Origin: Allobaculum mucilyticum
Lineage (GTDB): Bacteria > Bacillota_I > Bacilli_A > Erysipelotrichales > Erysipelotrichaceae
DNA: 64,000 nucleotides
Reading direction: 5' to 3'
Assembly: GCF_022701195.1 (NCBI RefSeq)
Contig: NZ_CP078089.1
Location: 2,046,001 to 2,110,000, forward strand
The notes under the pieces were generated by a model. The model ran no database searches. It had not been told where the DNA came from and saw only the letters and a list, made by a program, of their open reading frames with translations. Of the stretch, positions 8,851 to 16,023 are shown in pieces (the stretch's first letter is position 1; the number at the start of each line of letters is the position of its first letter). The translations under genes were made by a program, and so were the position numbers.

Positions 8851-8898
8851 ATTTATACACATGGCATTTATACACATGGCGGCATTTATACACATGGC
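8851..8898 (+). repeat. Three 15-bp direct repeats ATTTATACACATGGC
   Basis: Copies at 8851-8865, 8866-8880 (tandem) and 8884-8898 (after GGC). All three are identical. They lie in the gap between the NlpC/P60 terminator and the ispF promoter. Confidence 0.95.
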
Positions 8899-8978
8899 GA
8901 CTGATCATGCAGGCAGGGGGGGACAGCTTCTGCCTTTTCGTGCATGCGCCAGCCGCAAAGTAGCGGATGCAGACAGAC

Positions 8979-8987
8979 TGCTATAAT
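8979..8987 (+). promoter_or_regulatory. Extended -10 promoter before ispF
   Basis: TGCTATAAT forms an extended -10; the -35 region is poor. Transcription would start near 8994, leaving a leader of about 105 nt with an imperfect hairpin at 9042-9075 (GAATTCTGCAT with ATGCAGAAATTC) before the ribosome site. Confidence 0.55.
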
Positions 8988-9098
8988 GACGGAAGAATGA
9001 AGAAGAAAAACGAATGCAGAAAGCTGTCCAGCAGGACACAAGAATTCTGCATTCTGATACTGGATGCAGAAATTCTCTCCAGCATCCAAGGAGGAACT

Positions 9099-9587
9099 AT
9101 GGCAAAACTTCGTATTGGCCAGTCGGTGGATATTCATCCGCTGCAGGAAGGCAGGCCGCTGATTCTTGGCGGCGTACAGATTGATTCACCCAAAGGTCTG
9201 AAGGGACATTCCGATGCGGACGTTCTGCTTCATGCCATTGCTGAAGGCATTCTGGGTGCTTTAGCGCTTGGCGATCTGGGGGCCCATTTTCCTGATACAG
9301 ATCCCGCATATAAAGGAATCGCCTCAACGCTGCTTTTAGACTGGGTCTACCGGCTGATGCATGAGCAGGGCTACCATGTGGGCAATATCGATGCGACCGT
9401 TCTGGCAGAAAAGCCAAAACTGGCCGGATATATTCTGCAGATGCGCGAGAACATCGCTTCGCTTCTGCACTGCGACCTGGACTGCGTCTCGGTTAAGGCA
9501 ACCCGCGGCGAGAAGCTTGGCTTTGTCGGCAGACAGGAAGGCATGACGGCTATCTGCGTCTGCCTGCTTGAGGAGAATGAAGCATGA
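9099..9587 (+). CDS. ispF: 2-C-methyl-D-erythritol 2,4-cyclodiphosphate synthase
   Basis: Fifth enzyme of the non-mevalonate (MEP) isoprenoid pathway; it turns CDP-methylerythritol 2-phosphate into the cyclic diphosphate with release of CMP. The 162 residues match the family length. Visible motifs are the metal site D-I-H in GQSVDIHPL, the GHSDADVLLHAI block with the second metal ligand, GDLGAHFPDTDP, and ATRGEKLGFVGRQEG near the C-terminus. The ATG at 9099 is chosen because aaggagg lies at 9088-9094; the frame is open farther upstream but without a better start. It overlaps dtd by 4 nt (ATGA), so they are translationally linked. Isoprenoids here would feed undecaprenyl phosphate for wall synthesis. 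Confidence 0.96.
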   Translation: MAKLRIGQSVDIHPLQEGRPLILGGVQIDSPKGLKGHSDADVLLHAIAEGILGALALGDLGAHFPDTDPAYKGIASTLLLDWVYRLMHEQGYHVGNIDATVLAEKPKLAGYILQMRENIASLLHCDLDCVSVKATRGEKLGFVGRQEGMTAICVCLLEENEA

Positions 9588-10027
9588 AGGTCGTAATTCA
9601 GCGCGTTTCCCATGCCAGCTGCACTGTTGAGGGTACAGTTACCGGCGCAATTGAGCAGGGGCTTCTGCTGCTTGTCGGCTTTGACAGGCAGGATACAGAA
9701 GCCATTCTTCCCAAGATGGTCCGCAAATGCGTACAGATGCGGATCTTCTGTGATGAGAACGGAAAAATGAACCGTTCCGTCCTGGATGTCCATGGAAAAA
9801 TTCTGTCAATTTCGCAGTTTACCCTGTATGCAGACTGCAAATCCGGCAACAGACCTTCCTTCATCGAAGCCGCTCCTGCTGATGAAGCGAGAATCCTGTA
9901 TGATAAATTCAATGCACTTTTAGCAGAGAAAATCGAAGTCGAGAAAGGAATCTTCGGCGCCGATATGAAAATAGAGCTGCTCAATGACGGCCCGATCACG
10001 ATTGTCCTCGACAGTAAGGAGCTGTAG
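9584..10027 (+). CDS. dtd: D-aminoacyl-tRNA deacylase
   Basis: A 147-residue DTD1-type proofreading enzyme that removes D-amino acids (and glycine from tRNA-Ala) from mischarged tRNAs in the cytoplasm. The two family motifs are present: SQFTLYAD at about residue 77 and NDGPITI near the C-terminus, which holds the Gly-cisPro pair that gives chiral selectivity. The start ATG lies in the stop of ispF (ATGA), and folD begins 5 nt after its stop, so it is inside a tight operon. Length is normal for the family and the assignment is secure. Confidence 0.96.
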   Translation: MKVVIQRVSHASCTVEGTVTGAIEQGLLLLVGFDRQDTEAILPKMVRKCVQMRIFCDENGKMNRSVLDVHGKILSISQFTLYADCKSGNRPSFIEAAPADEARILYDKFNALLAEKIEVEKGIFGADMKIELLNDGPITIVLDSKEL

Positions 10028-10032
10028 GAAAA

Positions 10033-10887
10033 ATGATTCTTTATGGTAATGAACTTGCCGCGAAGCTTCAGGAGCGGATGAAAGAAGAAATTGATCAGAT
10101 CCGCGAGGAAGGGAAGCGTCTTCCAACGCTGACCGTCATTCTGGTCGGCGACAATCCGGCCAGCCAGTCGTACGTCAAATCGAAAGCCAATGCCTGCCAT
10201 AAAATCGGCATTGAAAACAGAACGCTTCGTCTTCCGGCTTCTATTTCCCAGCAGGAACTTGAAGCTGTTATTCAGAAAGAAAACGAAGATCCCAATGTTG
10301 ACGGCATTCTCGTTCAGCTGCCGCTGCCCGAAGGGTTTGATGAAACAGCTGCTCTGGATGCCATCAGTCCGGACAAAGATGTCGACGGCCTCCATCCGGT
10401 CAATGCCGGTGCGCTTGCACTCGGACGCGACGGATTTGTTCCCTGCACACCGCGCGGCGTAATGGAAATTCTTAAAGAAGCCGGCTATGATGATTTATCT
10501 GGAAAGAAAGCCGTTGTCATGGGCCGTTCCAACCTTGTCGGCAAGCCTGTCGCCCAGCTGCTGCAGAAGAAAAACGCAACCGTTACCGTAGTGCATTCCA
10601 GAACCGCCAATGCCCCGGAAGTCTGCTCTCAGGCAGATATTCTGATTGCAGCAATCGGTCGTCCTGAATTTGTGACTGCTGAATATGTCAAAGACGGAGC
10701 TGTTGTCATCGACGTAGGAATCAACCGCGTTGACGGCAAGCTCAAAGGCGACGTCAAGTTTGACGAAGTTGAACCCAAAGCATCCGTAATTACACCGGTT
10801 CCCAAGGGCGTCGGTCCGATGACGGTCTGCATGCTTCTCGATAACACCATCGAAGCATGGAAAAAACATGAGGGAGTCAATGACTGA
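10033..10887 (+). CDS. folD: Bifunctional methylene-THF dehydrogenase / methenyl-THF cyclohydrolase
   Basis: A 284-residue cytoplasmic enzyme that oxidises 5,10-methylene-tetrahydrofolate with NADP and hydrolyses the product to 10-formyl-tetrahydrofolate, supplying one-carbon units for purines and initiator tRNA. Motifs seen: YVKSKANAC (catalytic Lys), VDGILVQLPLP, DKDVDGLHPVN, CTPRGVMEIL, and the Rossmann loop MGRSNLVGKP. It sits between dtd and the DUF951 gene; its last 8 nt overlap the latter. Complete and typical. Confidence 0.97.
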   Translation: MILYGNELAAKLQERMKEEIDQIREEGKRLPTLTVILVGDNPASQSYVKSKANACHKIGIENRTLRLPASISQQELEAVIQKENEDPNVDGILVQLPLPEGFDETAALDAISPDKDVDGLHPVNAGALALGRDGFVPCTPRGVMEILKEAGYDDLSGKKAVVMGRSNLVGKPVAQLLQKKNATVTVVHSRTANAPEVCSQADILIAAIGRPEFVTAEYVKDGAVVIDVGINRVDGKLKGDVKFDEVEPKASVITPVPKGVGPMTVCMLLDNTIEAWKKHEGVND

Positions 10888-11098
10888 ACTTGAATATGAT
10901 CTTGGCGATATCGTCGAGATGAAAAAAGAGCATCCCTGCCACCTGTCAAAAGAGTGGAAGATCATCCGTATGGGTGCAGACATCCGCATCAAATGCCAGG
11001 GATGCCAGACCAGCGTGCTCATGCCGCGCTCGAAATTTGAGAAGAAGCTCAAGCGCATCGTCCGCAAAGCGGATGCAGATGAGAAAAGCCCGGAATAA
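10880..11098 (+). CDS. DUF951 family small protein
   Basis: A 72-residue protein of the DUF951 family, common in Firmicutes and often next to ychF, as here. It has the typical start (YDLGDIVEMKKEHPC), then WKIIRMGADIRIKCQGC and VLMPRSKFEKKLKRI. The conserved Cys residues in HPC and CQGC suggest metal binding or a redox role, but no function is established. The ATG at 10880 overlaps folD by 8 nt and has gagggag just before it; an ATG four codons upstream has no ribosome site. The downstream gene ychF starts 38 nt later. Confidence 0.85.
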   Translation: MTELEYDLGDIVEMKKEHPCHLSKEWKIIRMGADIRIKCQGCQTSVLMPRSKFEKKLKRIVRKADADEKSPE

Positions 11099-11136
11099 GT
11101 CCGCTGGCAAAGTGAATTAGAAGGATACGAATCGAT

Positions 11137-12237
11137 ATGCCATTAACTGCAGGTATTGTCGGACTGCCAAATGTAGGCAAGTCCACTCTGTTCAATGCCA
11201 TTACCAATTCGCAGGCGGAAGCAGCGAACTATCCGTTTGCGACTATTTCGCCCAATGTAGGCGTTGTTGAAGTACCGGATCGCCGCGTTGACCGGCTGAC
11301 CGAGCTGTTTAGCCCGAAGAAAACGATCTATACCACGTTTGAATTTACGGATATTGCCGGTCTGGTCAAAGGTGCATCCAAAGGCGAAGGTCTGGGCAAC
11401 CAGTTCCTGGCCAACATCCGCAATACGGATGCCATCTGCCATGTTGTCCGCTGCTTTGAAGACCCAAATATCACGCACGTGGAAAACTCTGTTGATCCCG
11501 TACGTGATGCGCAGATCATCAACCTGGAGCTGATCCTGGCTGACCTGTCCACGGTCGAAAACCGTATTTCCAAAGTTGAGCGCAAAGCGTCAAGCGGCGA
11601 TAAGAGCGCCAAAGCGGAGATGACTCTGCTTACACGTCTTAAACGTCATTTGGAAGAAGAAAAACCGGCCCGTTCGCTCGAAATTACCGAAGACGAAGAG
11701 CCGATTCTCAAGCAGTATGGTCTGCTGACTGTTAAGCCTGTCATCTATGTTGCCAACATGGACGATGAGGGCATTGCGGCGCCGCAGGATAACAAGCTGT
11801 TCCTGGCTCTGCAGGCTTTCGCAAATGAAGAAGGTGCAAAAATCGTACCGATCTGCGCCCGTCTTGAAGAAGAACTCTCTTCTCTTGATGCCGAAGAGAA
11901 GGAAGCGTTCCTGGAAGATCTCGGTCTGCCGCAGTCCGGTCTGGATAATCTGATTCAGACGGCTTACCAGACTCTGGATCTGTGCACGTTCCTGACTGCA
12001 GGTACAGATGAATGCCGTGCATGGACGTTTCATCGTGGCATGAAGGCACCGGACTGCGCCGGTGTCATCCACTCGGATTTCAAACGCGGCTTTATCCGTG
12101 CTGAAGTCTATGCATTTGACGATATCGACAAACTGGAAAGCGAGCAGGCTGTCAAAGAAGCTGGCAAGCTGCGTCTTGAAGGCAAGGACTATGTCGTTCA
12201 GGACGGCGATGTCATGCATTTCCGTTTCAACGTATAA
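11137..12237 (+). CDS. ychF: Obg-family P-loop ATPase YchF
   Basis: A 366-residue ribosome-associated P-loop NTPase that prefers ATP and is known as a redox-regulated ATPase (OLA1/YchF). Visible are the Walker [10 protein letters not shown], switch [19 protein letters not shown], the NMDE motif that replaces NKxD and explains ATP preference, a helical hairpin insert at about residues 125-200, and a C-terminal TGS domain ending with [10 protein letters not shown]. Length is as usual. It is the last gene of the ispF-dtd-folD-DUF951 run and is followed by a terminator. Confidence 0.96.
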   Translation: MPLTAGIVGLPNVGKSTLFNAITNSQAEAANYPFATISPNVGVVEVPDRRVDRLTELFSPKKTIYTTFEFTDIAGLVKGASKGEGLGNQFLANIRNTDAICHVVRCFEDPNITHVENSVDPVRDAQIINLELILADLSTVENRISKVERKASSGDKSAKAEMTLLTRLKRHLEEEKPARSLEITEDEEPILKQYGLLTVKPVIYVANMDDEGIAAPQDNKLFLALQAFANEEGAKIVPICARLEEELSSLDAEEKEAFLEDLGLPQSGLDNLIQTAYQTLDLCTFLTAGTDECRAWTFHRGMKAPDCAGVIHSDFKRGFIRAEVYAFDDIDKLESEQAVKEAGKLRLEGKDYVVQDGDVMHFRFNV

Positions 12238-12291
12238 CCCGGCAGATCCGGTTTGAAAGAACACAGAATCTGCACTGGAGAAACTGTGAAG

Positions 12292-12332
12292 AATCAGGCT
12301 GCACACTCCCAGTCAGCCTGATTTTGATTTTT
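12292..12332 (+). terminator. Intrinsic terminator after ychF
   Basis: AATCAGGCTG (12292-12301) pairs with CAGCCTGATT (12314-12323), then TTGATTTTTT. Confidence 0.85.
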
Positions 12333-12417
12333 TGTCGCAGAATGGTTCGTTGAACTATGTTCTGCTGGCTGACAGTCATACAGAAATGTCTGACGGGTCA
12401 GCCTGGAAAGGAGTTTT

Positions 12418-13083
12418 ATGCTGTCTGCTCTTCGATCATTTGATCTGAGAATGATTTCGATTTATTTGATTGCGGTTCTGCTGTCGATGTCTTTGCATGA
12501 GATGGCACACGGTCTGATGGCGTACTGGATGGGTGATGCAACGGCGAAAAGCCGCGGACGCGTTTCGCTTAATCCGTTTGCCCATATCGACTGGCTTGGT
12601 CTGCTGTGCCTGCTGCTGTTCGGCTTTGGATGGGCAAAACCGGTTCCGGTTGATCCATCCCGCTACAAGGATCCAAAAGCCGGCATGGTCTGGACTGCAT
12701 TCGCGGGTCCGATGATGAACTTCATCCTCTCGTTTGTCTGCGTTCTGCTTTTTGAAGTTCTGGTGATTTTCTCCGGAAGCTTTACGTCTACAGCTGTCGG
12801 TTCCTATCTGATTTCGCTGCTGAGCTCGACTGCGATCATGTCTGCCGGCTTTGGTCTGTTCAATCTGATCCCGATTCCGCCGCTGGATGGCGCACGGATC
12901 TTCTGGGCATTCCTGCCTGATGACATGTATTTCCGCGTCAACAATCCGCCGGCCTGGGTCAATTTCCTCTTCCTGATCGTCATTTTCTCCGGCCTTCTCT
13001 CTTCGCCGCTTGCTTCGATGCGCTCGACGCTGATCGGCTGGATGGAAAGCGGTGCACTCTGGCTGCTCCGGCCGTTCTTCTAG
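12418..13083 (+). CDS. Site-2 protease family membrane metalloprotease (M50)
   Basis: A 221-residue multi-spanning zinc metalloprotease of the short SpoIVFB/YwhC group. The zinc motif HEMAH (His27-Glu28, His31) lies in the first hydrophobic segment and the third ligand Asp in NLIPIPPLDGARIF near residue 155; GPMMN, also typical, is at about 98. Such enzymes cut membrane proteins within the bilayer. It has a gaaaggag site before the ATG, a terminator on each side, and is therefore a single-gene unit. The substrate cannot be inferred. Confidence 0.88.
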   Translation: MLSALRSFDLRMISIYLIAVLLSMSLHEMAHGLMAYWMGDATAKSRGRVSLNPFAHIDWLGLLCLLLFGFGWAKPVPVDPSRYKDPKAGMVWTAFAGPMMNFILSFVCVLLFEVLVIFSGSFTSTAVGSYLISLLSSTAIMSAGFGLFNLIPIPPLDGARIFWAFLPDDMYFRVNNPPAWVNFLFLIVIFSGLLSSPLASMRSTLIGWMESGALWLLRPFF

Positions 13084-13109
13084 AATCCGGTATTTCCATG
13101 AACTGAATA

Positions 13110-13162
13110 AACTCGAACATCTCTGTCCCTTGCAGAAGGGAAGGACGTTCGAGTTTTTTGTC
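13110..13162 (+). terminator. Intrinsic terminator after the M50 gene
   Basis: AACTCGAAC (13110-13118) pairs with GTTCGAGTT (13147-13155), with an inner stem, then TTTTTTG. The compound transposon is inserted 12 nt after this. Confidence 0.9.
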
Positions 13163-13163
13163 T

Positions 13164-13173
13164 TTCTCTACCC
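13164..13173 (+). repeat. Left target duplication of the compound transposon
   Basis: TTCTCTACCC directly before the left end; the same ten bases follow the right end at 17697-17706. Confidence 0.9.
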
Positions 13174-14823
13174 CAATGTCATTAAGTTAAGGAGGGATAA
13201 AAATCGTATACCCTGTTCATGAGCGTTGTCATTTCTTATATTTTGCGTCTCAGGCATGACGAAAAGGATGATTTTCTACCTGTTGAAAAAATCATCCTGA
13301 TGACTTTTCGGTTTTCAAATCTGTCACTTCTTCTTTCTGGTATCAGCTCTTCCTTCTCTGATCGGAGATATCCTGGCCAGAAGAAGATCTTCCAGTGTAC
13401 TCAAGCTGATTCTGGCTTTTTTGAACAGCCACTGTTGAATCGTTTTGATGATGAATCCGAAATCTGCCTTCTGCTTGTGCTTTTTGGCCTGAGCGATGCG
13501 CTTCTGGTGCTGACGAGATCTTTCTACCTTGTTGCGCAAACGGGAACAAAGATTGTAGAGAGTCATTTTGGCATAGATCTCTGCCTGGACCAGATCAAGC
13601 TTCCTTGAATGAGTCCATTCAAGATCGGTGTTTCGTTTCAGTCCCCTGAAGCCGACTTCAACCTGCCAGCGCAGACGGTAGATCTGCTTGATGTCCTCGG
13701 TCCCAAACTCAGCTTCCGACAGATTGGTGCAGACGGTAATGAATGATTCATTCCCTTCGCAGGCAGCTTTGAACCTCACAACCCTGATATTTAAAGGGAG
13801 TTCAGTCGTTTGACCGTCAAATTCAGGCTGCTTCCTGTACGAAGAGATGTACTTATAGACATCCCAATGGTCTTTGACATGCCTGTTGTTTTTACTGGTC
13901 AGAATCACATTGAAAGGAATGTCATACTCTTCTGACTCGGGAGTCTTATAGTACTTGAGAATGCTTGTAGATGATGTCTCGTCTTTGATACGTATGACAA
14001 AAGGGACATGTTCCTTCTGCAGGCGATAGAAAGACATAAGAGCTTCGTATCCCCGATCAGCGATGAAGATGGCTTTCTGAAATGAAGAACGCTGAGCGAG
14101 TTCAAGAAGAGCTGAATCTTCATTCTTCTCAGAGCCGGGTTGAAGCAGCGCGTCAGTAAAGACGGAGTTGAGGGCGTCGAATTCGGCATTCAAATGAACA
14201 AAGTGCCTCTTCTTGCCTTTTTTAGAAGCGCCATAGGTGATGTCATTGTCCTGTTCAGGAAGAACTTGAATCTCGCTTCCATCTACAGCGAGGAGGCGAT
14301 AACCCTTGAAGGTTTTAACATCAGAGCTGGAAGTTGCCTTGTTAAACCGATTGAAGACGTTTTTATAAAGTGAAGAGTTGATTTTGGAACGGGCCTGAGA
14401 CACAGCAGAGGCTGAAACAGATGATCCGCCCTTAAACAGGATCCAGGGAAAGGAAGCAGCGAGGGATTCCTCTGTCAGCTGAAACGGAAGAAGGACAAGC
14501 TCATGCAGGTCAATCTGCCGCTTACGGGTGAAGGCGGACTGAGAAGTAAAATTGGCAGGGTTCGCCGTTTCTGAGCTGATGATATTGAGGAAGGTGTTTC
14601 TGAAGAAAGAACATTCTTTGGCGATAGCAGTCATAGGGAAAACTCCTTTAAGTTCTCCCCATCGGCTGCGAAGCAGCCGCGCGGCGGCAGAAATTTGTCA
14701 ATAGATTTTTAGAAAAAAGTGAAAAAACTCGAATCATTCGAGATTTGACTTGAAGAGTAGAAAAAAGACCACATCACTGCTTAACGCTGATGTGGTCTGA
14801 GAAATCTTAACTTAATGACATTG
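13174..14823 (-). mobile_element. 1650-bp IS4-family element, copy 1
   Basis: Ends CAATGTCATTAAGTTAAG at 13174 and the complement ending at 14823. It encodes the same transposase, residue for residue, as the copies at 23445 and 42640. It forms the left arm of the compound transposon. Confidence 0.93.
13324..14634 (-). CDS. IS4-family DDE transposase, copy 1
   Basis: A 436-residue cut-and-paste transposase. The catalytic triad is readable: Asp118 in LLAVDGSE, Asp193 in IADRGYEA, and Glu326 in the diagnostic IS4 pattern Y319-(2)-R322-(3)-E326-(6)-K333. The basic C-terminus ends in RADTRKKK. An aaaggag site lies before the ATG. The translation is identical to the other two copies, which points to recent spread and an active enzyme. 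It runs toward the M50 gene, away from the cargo. Confidence 0.95.
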   Translation of the reverse strand: MTAIAKECSFFRNTFLNIISSETANPANFTSQSAFTRKRQIDLHELVLLPFQLTEESLAASFPWILFKGGSSVSASAVSQARSKINSSLYKNVFNRFNKATSSSDVKTFKGYRLLAVDGSEIQVLPEQDNDITYGASKKGKKRHFVHLNAEFDALNSVFTDALLQPGSEKNEDSALLELAQRSSFQKAIFIADRGYEALMSFYRLQKEHVPFVIRIKDETSSTSILKYYKTPESEEYDIPFNVILTSKNNRHVKDHWDVYKYISSYRKQPEFDGQTTELPLNIRVVRFKAACEGNESFITVCTNLSEAEFGTEDIKQIYRLRWQVEVGFRGLKRNTDLEWTHSRKLDLVQAEIYAKMTLYNLCSRLRNKVERSRQHQKRIAQAKKHKQKADFGFIIKTIQQWLFKKARISLSTLEDLLLARISPIREGRADTRKKK

Positions 14824-14843
14824 ATAGTGGAGTAAAATAAAAG

Positions 14844-14966
14844 AGAGCTTGAAGTAGAAATTCGGGCGCTACGCACCCTCGTGGTCAAAAGAAATGCCGG
14901 GACTGCTCACCGGCCAAGCTCTTAGATTTATGTGTGGTGAGCCGCATTTTGCGGCTTTTCTTTTGG
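14844..14966 (+). ncRNA. Structured leader with terminator and possible antiterminator
   Basis: An 8-bp stem AGAGCTTG/CAAGCTCT (14844-14851 with 14915-14922) closes two hairpins: GGGcGC-TAC-GCaCCC (14864-14878) and GCCGG/CCGGC (14896-14900 with 14910-14914). Then comes an intrinsic terminator, AGCCGC/GCGGCT (14940-14945 with 14951-14956) with TTTCTTTT. The segment GCTCACC (14905-14911) is perfectly complementary to GGTGAGC (14936-14942) and would break both the second hairpin and the terminator. This is the layout of a riboswitch or attenuator for the gene at 14975. I do not recognise a known class, and no ligand is suggested. Confidence 0.45.
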
Positions 14967-14974
14967 AGAACCCC

Positions 14975-15337
14975 ATGACAAACAACGATATAGAAGTCGT
15001 CATTTATAAAATTCTTGCTTACCTGTATGAGTGCAAGAAAGCAGGGAAGTACCCGGACTTCATGAACCTGTATCCGAATTCATGCCTGCTGCATATTCCT
15101 AAACCGTACTGGAGTGAAACGCTTGAAGACATCGTCGGCGCAGGCCTGATCCAGGGCTTGAATCACTATAAATCGTATGATGGTGATGTGTGGCAGGATA
15201 ACGGTGTTCGTATCACCTTAAAGGGTATCGAGTATCTTAGAGAGAATAACGGGATGCAGAAAGCCAAGGAGTTCCTGGGCTTTTCTTTCCAGAGCGTCTT
15301 GGCGGATCGAGTCTGCTCATTAACGAACAAGATGTGA
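14975..15337 (+). CDS. YjcQ-like small phage protein
   Basis: A 120-residue protein with the features of the YjcQ family of prophage and phage proteins: an N-terminal helix (IEVVIYKILAYLYECKKAGK), a middle part that looks like a winged helix, and the conserved end ITLKGIEYLRENNGMQKAKEFLG. The function is unknown; a nucleic-acid-binding fold is expected. The ATG at 14975 is chosen because ttttggag lies just before it; the frame is open back to 14894 but that part overlaps the terminator hairpin. It is the first cargo gene and lies behind the structured leader. Not a known transposition or resistance gene. Confidence 0.6.
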   Translation: MTNNDIEVVIYKILAYLYECKKAGKYPDFMNLYPNSCLLHIPKPYWSETLEDIVGAGLIQGLNHYKSYDGDVWQDNGVRITLKGIEYLRENNGMQKAKEFLGFSFQSVLADRVCSLTNKM

Positions 15338-15355
15338 TCGGAGAGGAACCAAAAT

Positions 15356-15472
15356 ATGAATGAATCAAAGATGCAGGAATTAAAAAAGCTTGCCGCTCCA
15401 GTGGCAGAATGGATGGCAAGCAATTTCAGCCCTATGATGACTTTAATCCTCGAGGATGGATCTGCTACTTAG
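15356..15472 (+). CDS. 38-residue phage-like small protein
   Basis: ATG at 15356 with ggagagga 9-15 nt upstream and TAG at 15470-15472. The product (start MNESKMQELKKLAAPVAEWM, then NFSPMMTLILEDGSAT) resembles short proteins found in many Firmicute phages with an ELKKL..P...WL.....P...I.I..D pattern, which are usually some 10 residues longer. It may therefore be cut short at the C-terminus. Function unknown. Confidence 0.5.
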   Translation: MNESKMQELKKLAAPVAEWMASNFSPMMTLILEDGSAT

Positions 15473-15533
15473 CCGCACGATTTTGAACGTAAATTCTGGC
15501 CCGTCGATCTGAGGGGCCTTTCATTTTGGGGGA

Positions 15534-15746
15534 ATGAACATGACAGACGGGAATAAAGCCATTACGGTTGATCTACTAATGGATAGTGAAAAAACGGCGC
15601 TCTTACGGAATCAGCTGGAAGGCCTCCGTAAAGAATTGGAGAGCCTTGCTGAATCTTTAGAGCGCTTTGTTGCAATGAGTGAACAGGTGAAATCCTCAAT
15701 CAAGGAACTGTCTGAAATCGATGTTACCCTATCACTTAAAGGTTAA
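15534..15746 (+). CDS. Coiled-coil phage-like small protein
   Basis: A 70-residue, mostly helical protein. Residues 18-62 form a long amphipathic coiled coil (repeated LRxxLExLxxELESLAE pattern), as in small phage structural or packaging-adjacent proteins. A ggggg stretch precedes the ATG at 15534; a second ATG two codons later is also possible. It converges with the next gene and overlaps it by 15 nt at the 3' ends. No function can be assigned. Confidence 0.5.
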   Translation: MNMTDGNKAITVDLLMDSEKTALLRNQLEGLRKELESLAESLERFVAMSEQVKSSIKELSEIDVTLSLKG

Positions 15747-15932
15747 GTTGATATGGGCAGAACAATAAGGGCATGGACCAGATTGATGGAGAACGATTTC
15801 TCGGTTGCAGCTGGGGCAATTAATCTTGATCCCGTTCTTTTCGATATGCTTTTGAACGAACTGGCCTGAATTCAGATCTTTGATTAGCTTATCGAGTCCC
15901 TTAGTATTGAGTTTTACCTTAATACCGGACAT
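15732..15932 (-). CDS. Small zinc-ribbon protein of the cargo
   Basis: A 66-residue protein with two CxxC pairs (CPSC and CPYC, about 14 residues apart) near the C-terminus, a likely zinc ribbon, after a basic helical N-terminal half (VKLNTKGLDKLIKDL). It has a strong aaaggagg site on the minus strand, so it is probably translated. Such proteins occur in phages and may bind nucleic acid or partner proteins; the exact role is unknown. It is the only cargo gene on the minus strand. Confidence 0.6.
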   Translation of the reverse strand: MSGIKVKLNTKGLDKLIKDLNSGQFVQKHIEKNGIKINCPSCNREIVLHQSGPCPYCSAHINLTFK

Positions 15933-16023
15933 TAGATTCCTCCTTTCCAGATCAGGAAATCAATCATATTTATTATGAAGTCTAATTTGAGAGGATGGAA
16001 TTTTCTTTTTGTGGAGGATTAAA

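Noticed and set aside
14864-14922. Small self-cleaving ribozyme in the cargo leader
   Set aside because: I compared it with hammerhead, twister, pistol and HDV-type cores; a few short words agree by chance but the conserved catalytic blocks are absent.
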